NCBI GenBank assembly: GCA_031292275.1
Contig: JARLHL010000022.1
Span: 1 to 64,000, forward strand
Source of the DNA: Desulfocapsaceae bacterium
GTDB taxonomy: Bacteria; Desulfobacterota; Desulfobulbia; Desulfobulbales; Desulfocapsaceae
Direction: 5' to 3'
Length of the DNA: 64,000 nt
In this document: positions 16,519 through 26,227 of the stretch, one piece after another
How the letters are laid out: every line of letters begins with the position of its first letter
How positions within the stretch are numbered: position 1 is the first letter of the stretch
Translations under genes and position numbers: made by a program
Notes under the pieces: model-generated
Told to the model about the DNA's origin: nothing
Seen by the model: the letters and a program-made list of their open reading frames with translations, nothing else
Database searches by the model: none

Positions 16519-16992
16519 ATGGCGAAAAAAGTAACGGTCAGTATTCCTGATCTTCTCCACGAAAAGATGGAAAAATGGCGACGGTCCTTCAATCTTTCAA
16601 AAATGCTGCAGGATGCTATTGCAGAGGCTATCCAGCGTAAGGAGGACTTTCAGAAGAGGATCCAGGAAGATCTCAATCTCACCGAGATCATTGACAGGTT
16701 GAGGCGGGAGAAGGAACGCTCCGAGGGGAATCTTTTTGAAACAGGCAGGCAGGACGGGGTGGCCTGGGCAAAGACCGCCCATTATGACGATATCCAGTAT
16801 GCCTTGAGCTGGGAGGATTTGGAGAATGCCGCCAGAGACAACCTGCTTGGGGTCTATTTTGCTGAAAAAATAGAAAAAATAATGAACAAAGAAGCGTGTC
16901 AGGAGGGGACGGACGAATATGTGAGGGTCTATCTGGCGGGCTGGAAAAAGGGGCTTTGCGAGTTCTGGGATGAGGTGAAGCAAAAACTGTAA
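16519..16992 (+). CDS. Ribbon-helix-helix (CopG/MetJ-type) regulator with C-terminal domain of unknown role
   Basis: 157 aa. The N-terminal roughly 45 residues, AKKVTVSIPDLLHEKME then NLSKMLQDAIAEAI, fit the beta-strand plus two-helix RHH fold (strand KVTVSIP contacts DNA). A helical charged linker follows (residues 45-75), then a C-terminal domain with GRQDGVAWAKTAHYDDIQYAL and YVRVYLAGWKKGLCEFWDEV that I cannot assign. Start ATG 16519 has AGGAGG 5 bp upstream; the frame is open back to 16426 but that part is promoter. No toxin-like gene is adjacent. Instead a 1411-aa activase begins 28 bp downstream, so this may be a dedicated transcriptional regulator of that gene rather than an antitoxin. 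Confidence 0.72.
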   Translation: MAKKVTVSIPDLLHEKMEKWRRSFNLSKMLQDAIAEAIQRKEDFQKRIQEDLNLTEIIDRLRREKERSEGNLFETGRQDGVAWAKTAHYDDIQYALSWEDLENAARDNLLGVYFAEKIEKIMNKEACQEGTDEYVRVYLAGWKKGLCEFWDEVKQKL

Positions 16993-17020
16993 TCCTGAAA
17001 ATCCTTGAGAAAAAGAGCCA

Positions 17021-20000
17021 ATGAAAAATCCAATGCGGGATAAAGACACTCTGATAGGGATAGATGTGGGCTCCGTGGCCATGGGACTCGTTGAAGTGAG
17101 TCGAGCCCGGGAGGTGAAGCGCACCGCCTACTGTTTTCATCGCGGCGATATTGCCGGATCTCTGCGGAATCTGCTGCAGGACGTCACCCTGTCCGGGATC
17201 TGCTGTGTCGCAGCCACAGCCTCAACGCCTGCGACAATAGCTGCATCGAGGCGGTTCGACAACCAGATCGCGACGATTACCGCGGCCCGATTTTTCCATC
17301 CGCGGATGCAGGGGATGCTCGTGGTCGGCGGTGAAAACTTCAGCCTGTCCACCTTCGATGAGGCCGGACGGTATATAGGCTCTCTGGCCAATACCTCCTG
17401 CGCTGCCGGAACCGGCAGCTTCCTTGATCAGCAGGCAGGGCGTCTCAATCTGGCCGGGGTCCAGGAACTGAGCGAGATAGCCTGCCGGAGTTCAGGGAAA
17501 TGTCCGCGTATTGCCTCGCGCTGTGCCGTATTCGCCAAGACGGATCTGATTCATGCCCAGCAGGAGGGGTATCAGTTGGGTGAGATCAGTGATGGACTCT
17601 GTCTGGGGCTCGCAAAAAATATTGTGGATACAGTGCTCTGTTCAGGAAATCTCCCCCAGGAGATCGCTTTTTGCGGCGGGGTGTCGAAAAACAGGGCCGT
17701 TGTCAGGCATATCGAAGCCCTAACCGGGGTCTCGCTTATTACGGCTGAGATGGGACATCTCTACGGGGCCATAGGCGCTGCCTTCGGCCTGCTTGACGAA
17801 TTGGAGTCGGGTGAGGAGGTGTCCTTGCCGACACTGGTCGCACCAGGCGGTCTGCTGATCGAGCAGGAAAAGACAAAGAGTTATTCCTTCCAGCCTCTCA
17901 AACTGCAGCTTTCCGAATATCCCGATTTTAGCAGCTTTGAAAAATATGAATTCGCCGGAGAGGCGGGCAATCCGGTGGAGGTTGATATCTACCGCGACAT
18001 TGGCCCTGGCGAACAGGTTGCGCTGTATCTGGGCATTGATATCGGTTCGACCAGCAGCAAGGCTGTCCTGATGGAGGAGAGCGGGGAGGTCCTGGCGGGG
18101 CTCTATACCCGGACGGCAGGCAGGCCCCTTGTGGCTGTGCAGCAGATTTTCAGGGCCATTGAGGATATCGCGGCCGGGCGCGGGGCGGACTTCAGGATAG
18201 TCAGATGCGGAACCACCGGTTCAGGCCGGAAATTTGTTGGCCGGATCATCGGCGCCGATGGGGTGATCGACGAGATAACCGCCCATGCCCGGGCGGCCTG
18301 CGAGTTGAATCCCGATGTCGATACCATCATCGAGATCGGCGGCCAGGATGCCAAGTTTACCACCCTCAAAAATGGTCGGGTTACGTCGTCGACCATGAAC
18401 AACGTCTGCGCTGCCGGGACCGGTTCATTCATCGAAGAGCAGGCGGCAAAATTCGGCTGCCCGGTGGATGAATATTCGGTCAGGACCGAAAATGTCCGGG
18501 CCCCCATGGCCAGCGACCGCTGCACGGTGTTCATGGAGCGGGACATGAACCATCATCTCAGCGAGGGGTACGGGATCAATGAAGTCCTGGCCTCGGCCCT
18601 GCATTCGGTCCGGGAAAACTACCTGAGAAAGGTTGCGACGGAGAAGAACATCGGCCGGGTCATCTTCTTTCAGGGAGCGACGGCAAAGAACAGGGCCCTG
18701 ATTGCAGCCTTTGAACAGCGTCTGCAGAAACCCCTGCTGGTCTCGAAATTCTGCCATCTCACCGGGGCGCTGGGGACGGCTTTAATCCTTAAGGACGAGA
18801 ATTCCGGCAACCGGACGGCGTTTCGGGGGCTTCAGCTCTGCAGGAGCGATATTCCGATTGCAACCGAGGTCTGTGAACTCTGCACCAATCACTGCCGGAT
18901 ATCGGTGGCGGATATCCTGGGAGAAAAGGTGGCTTACGGATTCCTCTGCGGCCGGGATTATGAGACCAAAGCCTATGTCAAGAGGCCTTCGAACGCCTTT
19001 GATCTGCTCCGGGAGCGAAGGACGGCCCGCAAGGCCCCGCATCATCCGGATGAGATCACGATCGGTCTGCCTGCGGCAGCGCATATGGTCGATGATCTTG
19101 ATCTCTGGAGAAGATTTTTTGATCTGCTGGGTATCAATACCTGGAGCAGCGAGGATTATGCCGAGGGCCTGAAGAAGGGGAAAAGCCTCAGTCAGGCCGA
19201 ATTCTGCGCCCCGGTTTCCGCCATGCACGGCCACGCCCATTACCTTCTTGAGCGGGCTGACTATGTCTTCATTCCTTATTATCTCGAAAATAAGGCCAAG
19301 GAGGTCCGCCGCCAGTATTGCTATTATACGCAGTTCCTGCCTTCGCTGGTGTCCACCGCTCACCCGGGACAGCAGCAGAGGTTCCTGACCCCGGTGATCA
19401 AATATCTGTACACCTCCTTCCACACCCGTATGGCCCTCTATCGGATGCTCAAGGGCGTGACCAGGAGGCGCATCAACTTTCTGGAGATATCCTCAGCCTT
19501 TGATCAGGCGCTGAATTTTGATGCGGCCAGGCGGCAAAGACTGAGAGAGCTCTACAGTGCAAAAAAGAACCAGGCCTCCGATATCCGCATTGTCTTTCTG
19601 GGAAGGCCGTATACGGTTTTGGCGCCGACAATGAACTGCGGGATTCCCCAGATCTTCAACGGCCTGGGCATCGACACCTATTACCAGGATATGCTCTCCT
19701 ACGAGAGGGACAAGGTGGAACGTGTCGGCCCGCTGCTCAATGAGCTGCACTGGGAGCATGCGGCGAGGATCATCGAGGCCTCGGAGATCATTGCCGGGGA
19801 AAAGGGGGCCTATCCGGTCTATATCACCTCTTTCAAATGCTCCCCGGATTCCTTTGCCGTCGAGTATTTCAAGTCGATCATGGAGGCCCACAACAAACCC
19901 TACCTGATCCTGGAGCTGGACGAGCACGACTCCAGCGTCGGCTATGAGACCAGGATTGAGGCGGCCATCCGTTCATTTAAAAATCATGCGGCAAACCGGC

Positions 20001-21256
20001 AGGTCCGGAAAACTGCACGCTACGGTTCGATCAATCCTCAATTGGAAAAGGGGCTTGACCGAGGGACCGTAGTCTTTCCGAACTGGGACAGGATCACCTG
20101 CAGCCTGCTGGCAGCGACCCTGCGGAGGGAGGGATATGACGTTCATCTGATAGAGGAGACGGCGGCTTCCATCCGGCGGGGTTTGAAAACCAACTCCGGT
20201 CAATGCATTCCCCTGAATGCCATTGCCGAAGGCTATATGAGCTGCATTGAGGAGAAAGGGCTTGATCCTGCCCGGACGGTACTCTGGCTGAACAAATCCA
20301 GCATTGCCTGCAATATCAGGCTCTATCCCCATCATATAAAGACTCTCCTGCAGGAGAGGGGCGGCGGCATGGAGGCGGCAGGGGTCTTCTGCGGCGAGCT
20401 GTCGTTTATCGATATCTCCATCTGGGCGGCGATAAACGCTTACTTTGCCTATATGTTCGGCGGGATGCTGAGAAAGGTTGCCTGCGGGATACGTCCCTAT
20501 GAACGGGAGAAGGGCCTGACGGACCGTGTTCTCAACCAGGGCATTAAACTCCTGACCGAGGCCTTTGCCGGCAAACGTACCAAGGAAAGCGCGCTTTCCG
20601 AAATGATTTCCCGTTTTGAGTGGATTGAGACCGAGTGGGAGCCCAGGCCCAAGGTCGCCCTCTTCGGAGATCTCTATGTCCGTGATAACGAGGTGATGAA
20701 TCAGGATGTGATCCGTTTTATCGAGGAAAACGGCGGTGAGGTGATTACGACGCCCTACAGCGAGTATGCTAAAATGATCGCCCGTTCCTATTTCCGCAAG
20801 TGGTTCAACGAAGGGAAATTTTTCGATGTGCTGTCGCACAGGACCATCCTGGCCACCATGACCCAGCTGGAAAAACGGTATGCCCGAATATTCGGTCGGA
20901 TCCTCGACGAACCGGAGTATGAATATGACGAGTCTCCCGGAAAGATCCTGGCAGAGTACGGCATTTCCGTTGAAAATACAGGGGAGTCAATGGATAATAT
21001 CTTGAAAATTCATTATATCAGGAAGTATCATCCCGACGTGGCTCTTTTTGTCCAGACCAGCCCGGCGCTCTGCTGCGCCTCGTTGATTACCGAAGCGATG
21101 AAGGCAGTCATCGAGCAGAAGACCGGAGTCCCGGTGGTGTCTGTCAGATATGACGGCACTGGTGGAAACAAGAATACCGTCATTATTCCCTATTTGAAAT
21201 ACTCGCATCATCAGGACTGGTCGAAAAACGGCCAGAAACGCTTCCTGGTTGGGTGA
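17021..21256 (+). CDS. Giant acyl-CoA dehydratase activase-related protein (double BadF/HgdC ASKHA plus DUF2229/HgdB-like)
   Basis: 1411 aa. Two ASKHA ATPase modules of the BadF/HgdC activator type: module 1 at about residues 7-265 (LIGIDVGSVAMGLVEV ... NTSCAAGTGSFLDQQ) and module 2 at about 340-590 (LGIDIGSTSSKAV ... NNVCAAGTGSFIEEQ). Each has the cysteines expected for a [4Fe-4S] cluster (module 1: C-A-A-G-T-G and K-C-P-R-I-A-S-R-C; module 2: C-A-A-G-T-G and S-D-R-C-T-V-F). From about 640 to 900 is a DUF2229-type region with several Cys (CELCTNHCR), and the C-terminal third resembles HgdB-like dehydratase subunits (FFGDLYVRDN-type: ALFGDLYVRDNEVMNQDV). Family: ATP-driven electron injectors ('archerases') for radical dehydratases or benzoyl-CoA reductases; the role of the roughly 1400-aa fused class is unknown. 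No separate dehydratase gene lies nearby. Probably cotranscribed with the RHH gene. Confidence 0.85.
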   Translation: MKNPMRDKDTLIGIDVGSVAMGLVEVSRAREVKRTAYCFHRGDIAGSLRNLLQDVTLSGICCVAATASTPATIAASRRFDNQIATITAARFFHPRMQGMLVVGGENFSLSTFDEAGRYIGSLANTSCAAGTGSFLDQQAGRLNLAGVQELSEIACRSSGKCPRIASRCAVFAKTDLIHAQQEGYQLGEISDGLCLGLAKNIVDTVLCSGNLPQEIAFCGGVSKNRAVVRHIEALTGVSLITAEMGHLYGAIGAAFGLLDELESGEEVSLPTLVAPGGLLIEQEKTKSYSFQPLKLQLSEYPDFSSFEKYEFAGEAGNPVEVDIYRDIGPGEQVALYLGIDIGSTSSKAVLMEESGEVLAGLYTRTAGRPLVAVQQIFRAIEDIAAGRGADFRIVRCGTTGSGRKFVGRIIGADGVIDEITAHARAACELNPDVDTIIEIGGQDAKFTTLKNGRVTSSTMNNVCAAGTGSFIEEQAAKFGCPVDEYSVRTENVRAPMASDRCTVFMERDMNHHLSEGYGINEVLASALHSVRENYLRKVATEKNIGRVIFFQGATAKNRALIAAFEQRLQKPLLVSKFCHLTGALGTALILKDENSGNRTAFRGLQLCRSDIPIATEVCELCTNHCRISVADILGEKVAYGFLCGRDYETKAYVKRPSNAFDLLRERRTARKAPHHPDEITIGLPAAAHMVDDLDLWRRFFDLLGINTWSSEDYAEGLKKGKSLSQAEFCAPVSAMHGHAHYLLERADYVFIPYYLENKAKEVRRQYCYYTQFLPSLVSTAHPGQQQRFLTPVIKYLYTSFHTRMALYRMLKGVTRRRINFLEISSAFDQALNFDAARRQRLRELYSAKKNQASDIRIVFLGRPYTVLAPTMNCGIPQIFNGLGIDTYYQDMLSYERDKVERVGPLLNELHWEHAARIIEASEIIAGEKGAYPVYITSFKCSPDSFAVEYFKSIMEAHNKPYLILELDEHDSSVGYETRIEAAIRSFKNHAANRQVRKTARYGSINPQLEKGLDRGTVVFPNWDRITCSLLAATLRREGYDVHLIEETAASIRRGLKTNSGQCIPLNAIAEGYMSCIEEKGLDPARTVLWLNKSSIACNIRLYPHHIKTLLQERGGGMEAAGVFCGELSFIDISIWAAINAYFAYMFGGMLRKVACGIRPYEREKGLTDRVLNQGIKLLTEAFAGKRTKESALSEMISRFEWIETEWEPRPKVALFGDLYVRDNEVMNQDVIRFIEENGGEVITTPYSEYAKMIARSYFRKWFNEGKFFDVLSHRTILATMTQLEKRYARIFGRILDEPEYEYDESPGKILAEYGISVENTGESMDNILKIHYIRKYHPDVALFVQTSPALCCASLITEAMKAVIEQKTGVPVVSVRYDGTGGNKNTVIIPYLKYSHHQDWSKNGQKRFLVG

Positions 21257-21377
21257 TCTGGGGTAAATGATGGAAAATTAAGTGCATTCGTCCAGGAAAA
21301 GATTATTATGGGGGCGACATTTGTAGCACAGGGGGCGTCAGCTGCGACGGCGGGGAAAAACGGCTGCCCGCAAACCT

Positions 21378-22232
21378 TCACCAGGTTTGCGCCGGTCTGC
21401 CTTCGGGGCTGAGTGTGCAGGCCCGGACGAAGGGGTCGTGATAGAGCAGAAACCAGCTGTCCATTTTTTGATATTTGGTACAATAGTCTTCCTTGCGGGC
21501 GATGACCTCCAGAGGGAAATTGTCATATGCCATGACCCAGAGGGGATTGAAATGGGCATGGGTAGGGCAGAGGTCGCCCAGATGGACGGCGGTCTTGCCC
21601 TGGGATTGGATTTCAACGATCTGATGCCCGCGGGTATGACCGCCGGAATGGAGGATCGTGATTCCCGGGCAGACTGACCGGTCGCCGTCTACGAGCTCGA
21701 GCTGGCCTGATGTTTGCAAAAGATCAAAATTTTCCGTGAGATAGGTTGATTTTGCCCGGCTGTTCGGATTCTGTACGTCCTCCCACTCCTGCTGATTGAT
21801 GATGTGGGCTGCCTTTGGAAAAGTGATTTCCTTGCTGCCATTCTCGTTCAGCATCAGGATACCGCCGGCATGGTCGAAATCACAATGGGTGAGAATGACC
21901 AGGTCGATGTCGTCTCGTCCGAGCCCGTGAGCTGCAAGCTGGGCCGGGAGATCCCAGGGGGAGGTGACCTTGAAGATGGACCGCTGCTTTTCATCAAGTT
22001 TATTGCCGAGACCGGTATCGATGAGAATATTCAGGCCGGCGGTACGAACCAGTATAGGATCATTGCACATGGGGATCAGATTATTTTCGTCGGCCTTGTA
22101 CCGCTTCTGCCAGAGGCTTTTGGGTACCGGTCCGAACATGGTCCCGCCGTCAAGATGAAAAAAACCTCCTTGCAGCCATGTCAATTCTATGTCGCCAATG
22201 CGGAAGATGGCATGCGTGTTGCCTGTGTCCAT
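21378..22232 (-). CDS. MBL-fold metallo-hydrolase (YtnP/AHL-lactonase-like)
   Basis: About 284 aa. Metal motif LTHCDFDHAGG (H-x-D-x-D-H with one C in place of the usual x) near residue 110, further His in LHSGGHTRGHQIV and HLGDLCPTHAHFNP. The N-terminal part (LTWLQGGFFHLDGGTMFGPVP) is typical of the YtnP-like subgroup that includes quorum-quenching lactonases, but the substrate cannot be read from sequence. I chose ATG 22232 (MDTGNTHAIF), which has GGAG 7 bp upstream; ATGs at 22244 and 22289 lack a good ribosome-binding site. Divergent from the TetR gene at 22715. Confidence 0.85.
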   Translation of the reverse strand: MDTGNTHAIFRIGDIELTWLQGGFFHLDGGTMFGPVPKSLWQKRYKADENNLIPMCNDPILVRTAGLNILIDTGLGNKLDEKQRSIFKVTSPWDLPAQLAAHGLGRDDIDLVILTHCDFDHAGGILMLNENGSKEITFPKAAHIINQQEWEDVQNPNSRAKSTYLTENFDLLQTSGQLELVDGDRSVCPGITILHSGGHTRGHQIVEIQSQGKTAVHLGDLCPTHAHFNPLWVMAYDNFPLEVIARKEDYCTKYQKMDSWFLLYHDPFVRACTLSPEGRPAQTW

Positions 22233-22455
22233 TGTGGGCTCCATGGAGTGGAGAGGATAATGCGGTGTCTGCCGGATTCCTGCCGGCACGGACGGGATTT
22301 CTTTCCGACCTGGGACAGCGGAGTTTTACACTCGTAGTAAGAGTTTGGTAACAATACCAGAATTGAAAGTTGTGGGCAAGATGGGATATACGGTTTTGGC
22401 AGGCGCTTGAAGCCGGGACAAGCCGGTTGCTGCAGGAAGGGAAAAGCTTTTTTCC
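22233..22455. other. 5' half of the MBL/TetR divergent region
   Basis: With the following promoter block this forms a 482-bp gene-free gap. I see no promoter for the MBL gene that I would defend. Confidence 0.4.
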
Positions 22456-22502
22456 TTGACAAACAAAAATCCTTTGCATAAAACAGACGCGATAACAATG
22501 TT
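22456..22502 (+). promoter_or_regulatory. Promoter P1 of the tetR-mce-mcm transcript, twin of the prpE promoter
   Basis: TTGACA (22456-22461), 17-bp spacer, TAAAAC (22479-22484), six bases, then GATAACAATG, and the odd palindrome AACAATGTT (22494-22502) followed by CTT. The same -35, spacer length, -10, GATAASAATG and TAACAATGTTCTT recur on the minus strand before prpE (36895-36950). It gives a leader of about 225 nt before the TetR gene. The box lies at about +4 to +12, where bound repressor would block initiation. Confidence 0.7.
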
Positions 22503-22611
22503 CTTCGCCTTTATATTGCATTGTTCTGTGTGCTTTTTTTATTCTGTTTTTCCAGTAGATTATGTTTGTACAAGAGTTAAAATGCAGTTCTATCTTTACG
22601 GCGAAAAAAAT

Positions 22612-22627
22612 ATCTCACAACTGAGAT
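22612..22627. promoter_or_regulatory. Palindrome in the tetR leader
   Basis: ATCTCA-CAAC-TGAGAT is a perfect 6-bp inverted repeat with a 4-bp centre, about 90 bp before the TetR start. It may be a second operator or an RNA hairpin; no further support. Confidence 0.35.
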
Positions 22628-22714
22628 TGATTGTTTGTAAGGTCTTGTAAATATACAGTTGTTTTTATTTTGACGCCGGCTGGTTAATTTTTTAAAAAAG
22701 GACAAACAGTAACA

Positions 22715-23332
22715 ATGTTAACTGAATTGAATCAAGACATCCATGGCCGTTTGGAACGGGCAGTTCTGGAGGTCTTTTCCAATTATGACTTTCATAAGGC
22801 GAGCATACGGGATATCGCAGATAAGGCGGGGGTCAGTTTTACAACCATCTACAAGCATTACGGCAGCAAGGAACGGTTAGTCTTTGCCTTTGTCGATGTC
22901 TGGATGGGTAAGTTGACGGATCGTATAGTCGATCATCTCCAGGGAATTGAGGACCTGAAGGAAAAACTCAGAAAGGTCTTCTGGCTTCAGCTTGATTACT
23001 ATGAACGCCATCCTGGTCTCGGTCGAATTGTCTTCATGACCCTTCCAATGAAGACGTGGATGGCGGATGAGACCTTTGCTCAGCCGCGAATGATGAATCT
23101 GATGATCAGCGTTCTCAAGCAGGGGCAGGAAGAAGGGATTTTGAACCCTGAGGTCAGCGCAGGTACTCTACTGGATTTTTTGATGGGTTTTGTCCAGCGC
23201 AGTTTTTTCATGTGGATTCTGCGGGGACAGAAGGAAGGTCTGGTCGAGCGGGCAAATGCCATGTTTGAGATGGTCTGGCGGGGGATGGCGAATCCCCAAA
23301 AGGCATCTCATTACAACAGAGTTGATATGTGA
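22715..23332 (+). CDS. TetR-family regulator, probable controller of the propionate/methylmalonyl-CoA genes
   Basis: 205 aa. HTH in residues about 20-60: AVLEVFSNYDFHKASIRDI and GVSFTTIYKHYGSKERLVFA, the recognition helix ending in the hallmark Y-K-H-Y-G-S-K-E. The C-terminal domain (KLRKVFWLQLDYYERHPGLGR ... LLDFLMGFVQRSF) resembles acyl-CoA-responsive TetR proteins that control fatty or short-chain acid metabolism. It lies 58 bp upstream of mce, in the same direction, within a transcript starting at P1, so it is likely autoregulated with mce and mcm. The same box before prpE suggests a wider regulon. The ligand (perhaps propionyl- or methylmalonyl-CoA) is inference. Confidence 0.85.
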   Translation: MLTELNQDIHGRLERAVLEVFSNYDFHKASIRDIADKAGVSFTTIYKHYGSKERLVFAFVDVWMGKLTDRIVDHLQGIEDLKEKLRKVFWLQLDYYERHPGLGRIVFMTLPMKTWMADETFAQPRMMNLMISVLKQGQEEGILNPEVSAGTLLDFLMGFVQRSFFMWILRGQKEGLVERANAMFEMVWRGMANPQKASHYNRVDM

Positions 23333-23390
23333 ATATTGAAAAGTGGAATAACTTGTAGATAAAGCATAATAAAATTTCCGGAGGCACAGC

Positions 23391-23795
23391 ATGAAGATTC
23401 TGAAAATCGACCATTTAGGGATTGCCGTCAACAGTATCGAGGATGGTAAGAATTTCTGGACAGAGACACTGGGACTGCATTTTGAAGGTGCCGAGACAGT
23501 GACCGAACAGAAGGTTACCACTGCATTTTTCCCGGTTGGTGAGAGTGAGGTCGAATTGCTCGAATCGACGTCGCCTGATGGCCCTGTTGCAAAATTCATA
23601 GAAAAAAAAGGTCAGGGATTTCAGCATATCGCATTCAGGGTGGAGAATATTGAAGAAGCCCTTGAAGAGTTGAAAGGAAAAGGCATTCAACTCATCGATC
23701 AGAAGCCGAGAATTGGTGCAGGCGGGGCTAAAATCGCCTTTTTGCATCCCAAGGCAACCGGTGGTGTGCTTGTTGAATTGTGCGAGAGATCATAA
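23391..23795 (+). CDS. mce: Methylmalonyl-CoA epimerase
   Basis: 134 aa, the usual length. Vicinal-oxygen-chelate fold: [19 protein letters not shown] at the start provides the first metal His, [18 protein letters not shown] the second, and a C-terminal Glu (LVELCER) the third. Interconverts (R)- and (S)-methylmalonyl-CoA. GGAGG precedes ATG 23391. Sits between the TetR gene and the mutase whose substrate it supplies, 51 bp before the latter. Confidence 0.95.
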   Translation: MKILKIDHLGIAVNSIEDGKNFWTETLGLHFEGAETVTEQKVTTAFFPVGESEVELLESTSPDGPVAKFIEKKGQGFQHIAFRVENIEEALEELKGKGIQLIDQKPRIGAGGAKIAFLHPKATGGVLVELCERS

Positions 23796-23846
23796 GTTTT
23801 ACTTTAATTCCATTAATGGGTATTAGCCATAGGTAAGGAGCTGTAT

Positions 23847-25988
23847 ATGTCACAACATCCGAACAAAGCAAAATGGGAACAGATAGCAAGCAAGCAGATG
23901 AAGGGGAAATCCGTCGATACCCTGGATTGGATGACTCCGGAGGGCATTAACGTCAAGGCCCTCTATACCGCAGAGGACCTCGAGGGAATGGAGTGTGTAA
24001 ATACTCTCCCCGGCATGGCCCCGTACGTCCGCGGGCCCATGGCCACCATGTACTCGGGAAGGCCTTGGACCATCCGCCAGTATGCCGGATTCTCCACTGC
24101 CAAAGAGTCCAATGCCTTTTACAAGAAGGCACTGGCAGCCGGCCAGAAAGGTCTGTCCGTTGCCTTCGACCTTGCTACCCATCGCGGTTATGATTCCGAT
24201 CATCCCCGTGTTGCCGGTGATATCGGCAAGGCCGGTGTTGCCATCGATTCCGTGGAGGACATGAAGATCCTCTTTGACGGCATTCCGCTCAATGAGATGT
24301 CCGTTTCCATGACCATGAACGGCGCAGTTATCCCGATCCTGGCCGGCTACATTGTCGCCGCCGAGGAGCAGGGTGTCAGCCATGCCCAGCTCACAGGGAC
24401 TATCCAGAACGATATTTTAAAAGAGTACCTGACCAGGAATACCTATATCTATCCGCCGACTCCTTCCATGCGGATCATCTCCGACATCATGGCTTACTGC
24501 TCCAAGGAGATGCCGAAGTACAATACCATCAGCATCAGCGGCTATCATATCATGGAGGCAGGCGCCAACAGCGTCCTGCAGACCGCCTTTACCCTGGCTG
24601 ACGGCGTAGAATATGTTAAGGCAGCATTGAAGAGCGGCATGGATGTTGACACCTTCGCTCCCCGCCTGTCCTTCTTCTTCGGCATCGGCATGAACTTCTT
24701 CATGGACATTGCGATGCTGCGTGCCGCTCGTTTCCTCTGGCACCGGCTGATGGCCCAGTTCAACCCCAAGGATGTCAAATCCTCCATGCTCAGGACCCAC
24801 TGCCAGACCTCCGGCTGGTCCCTGACTGAGCAGGATCCCTACAATAACGTCATCCGCACCACGCTGGAGGCCCTGTCAGCAGTCCTTGGCGGTACCCAGT
24901 CGCTGCATACCAACTCCTTCGATGAGGCCATCGGCCTGCCGACGGATTTCTCCGCCCGTATTGCCCGGAACACCCAGATCATCATTCAGGAAGAATCCCA
25001 GGTCTGTCACGTCGTCGATCCGCTGGGCGGCTCGTATTACATCGAATCCCTGACCAACAGCATCATCAACGAGGCGCAGAAGATTATCGATGAGATTGAA
25101 GGGCTTGGCGGTATGGCTAAAGCCATTGAGTCCGGTATGCCGAAGATGCGTATTGAAGAGTCGGCTGCCAGAAAGCAGGCCCGCATTGACCAGGGCAAGG
25201 ACGTCATCGTCGGCGTCAATAAATACAAACTGCCCAATGAGAAGATCGACTTCGATGTCCGGGAGGTTCCTTCATCCGTGCGTGATGAGCAAGTTGACAG
25301 AATTAATCAGATCAAGGCCACCCGTGATAAGGCAACGGTTGAGAAGGCCCTTGCCGACCTGACCAAGGCTGCTGAGAACGGCGGCAACCTTCTTGAGGCC
25401 GCTCTGCCTGCAGTTCGTGCCCGGGCCACCATCGGTGAAATTTCTGATGCGATGGAGAAGGTCTTCGGACGTTTTGTTGCAACCACTAGGTGTATTTCCG
25501 GTGCATATGCTTCGGAATTCACTGGCAACTCAGATGTAATTAATTCTCTTAAAAAACGTACCGAAAACTTCATGGCGAAGCAGGGGCGTCGCCCCAGGAT
25601 GCTGGTTACCAAGATGGGACAGGATGGGCATGACCGCGGCATAAAAGTCGTCGCCAGTGCCTATGCCGATCTCGGATTTGATATCGACATCAGCCCGATG
25701 TTCCAGACTCCTGAAGAAGCTGCCAAAATGGCCATTGAAAATGATGTCCATGTCGTTGGTGCTTCAAGTCTTGCTGCAGGTCATAAAGCCCTGGTTCCGG
25801 CGCTGATTGAAGAGTTGAAAAAGCTCGGCGGCGGCGATATCATGGTTGTAGCGGGTGGTGTTATTCCTCCTGGAGATTATGACTATCTGTATGAGAGGGG
25901 CGTGAAGGCTGTTTTCGGTCCCGGCACCCCGATCACTGATTCTGCAGATAAGACCCTTACGCTGATTGAAGAAAAATATCTTCGGTAG
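23847..25988 (+). CDS. mcm: Methylmalonyl-CoA mutase, single-chain (large) form
   Basis: 713 aa. Adenosylcobalamin-dependent isomerase converting (R)-methylmalonyl-CoA to succinyl-CoA. The N-terminal substrate barrel holds [17 protein letters not shown] and [20 protein letters not shown]. The C-terminal B12 domain (about residues 575-713) carries the DGHDRGIKV base-off motif with its axial His, GASSLAAGH and GPGTPI. Both parts are in one chain and no small-subunit gene is present, so it is probably a homodimer. AAGGAG precedes ATG 23847. Followed by a strong terminator, then meaB. Confidence 0.97.
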   Translation: MSQHPNKAKWEQIASKQMKGKSVDTLDWMTPEGINVKALYTAEDLEGMECVNTLPGMAPYVRGPMATMYSGRPWTIRQYAGFSTAKESNAFYKKALAAGQKGLSVAFDLATHRGYDSDHPRVAGDIGKAGVAIDSVEDMKILFDGIPLNEMSVSMTMNGAVIPILAGYIVAAEEQGVSHAQLTGTIQNDILKEYLTRNTYIYPPTPSMRIISDIMAYCSKEMPKYNTISISGYHIMEAGANSVLQTAFTLADGVEYVKAALKSGMDVDTFAPRLSFFFGIGMNFFMDIAMLRAARFLWHRLMAQFNPKDVKSSMLRTHCQTSGWSLTEQDPYNNVIRTTLEALSAVLGGTQSLHTNSFDEAIGLPTDFSARIARNTQIIIQEESQVCHVVDPLGGSYYIESLTNSIINEAQKIIDEIEGLGGMAKAIESGMPKMRIEESAARKQARIDQGKDVIVGVNKYKLPNEKIDFDVREVPSSVRDEQVDRINQIKATRDKATVEKALADLTKAAENGGNLLEAALPAVRARATIGEISDAMEKVFGRFVATTRCISGAYASEFTGNSDVINSLKKRTENFMAKQGRRPRMLVTKMGQDGHDRGIKVVASAYADLGFDIDISPMFQTPEEAAKMAIENDVHVVGASSLAAGHKALVPALIEELKKLGGGDIMVVAGGVIPPGDYDYLYERGVKAVFGPGTPITDSADKTLTLIEEKYLR

Positions 25989-26120
25989 GAGGTATTGATT
26001 ACTGTGAGTCCCGGGCAAAATTCTGCTCTTTTCGTGAGATGCGAGAAGGGAGTTTGGTGCCTGGGACGGATTTGAGGTAATCATAATTCAGGCTGTTTTG
26101 GTCCCATCGAAAAAGACGAA

Positions 26121-26167
26121 AGGGTCCGACGACGTGTTGCAAAGCTCGGTTGTTGGACCCTTTTTTT
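26121..26167 (+). terminator. Rho-independent terminator after mcm
   Basis: AGGGTCCGACGAC pairs with GGTTGTTGGACCC (two G-U pairs) and is followed by seven T (26161-26167). It separates mcm from meaB, so meaB is either read by leak-through or has its own start. Confidence 0.8.
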
Positions 26168-26227
26168 ATTTATCCTAAAGGATACAGGAGATGCAAAACT
26201 GGTCCTTGAAACCGAAGGTCATTGGCA

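Noticed and set aside
16519-16992. RHH gene as antitoxin of a toxin-antitoxin pair
   Set aside because: No small toxin-like gene on either side; the neighbour is a 1411-aa metabolic activase.
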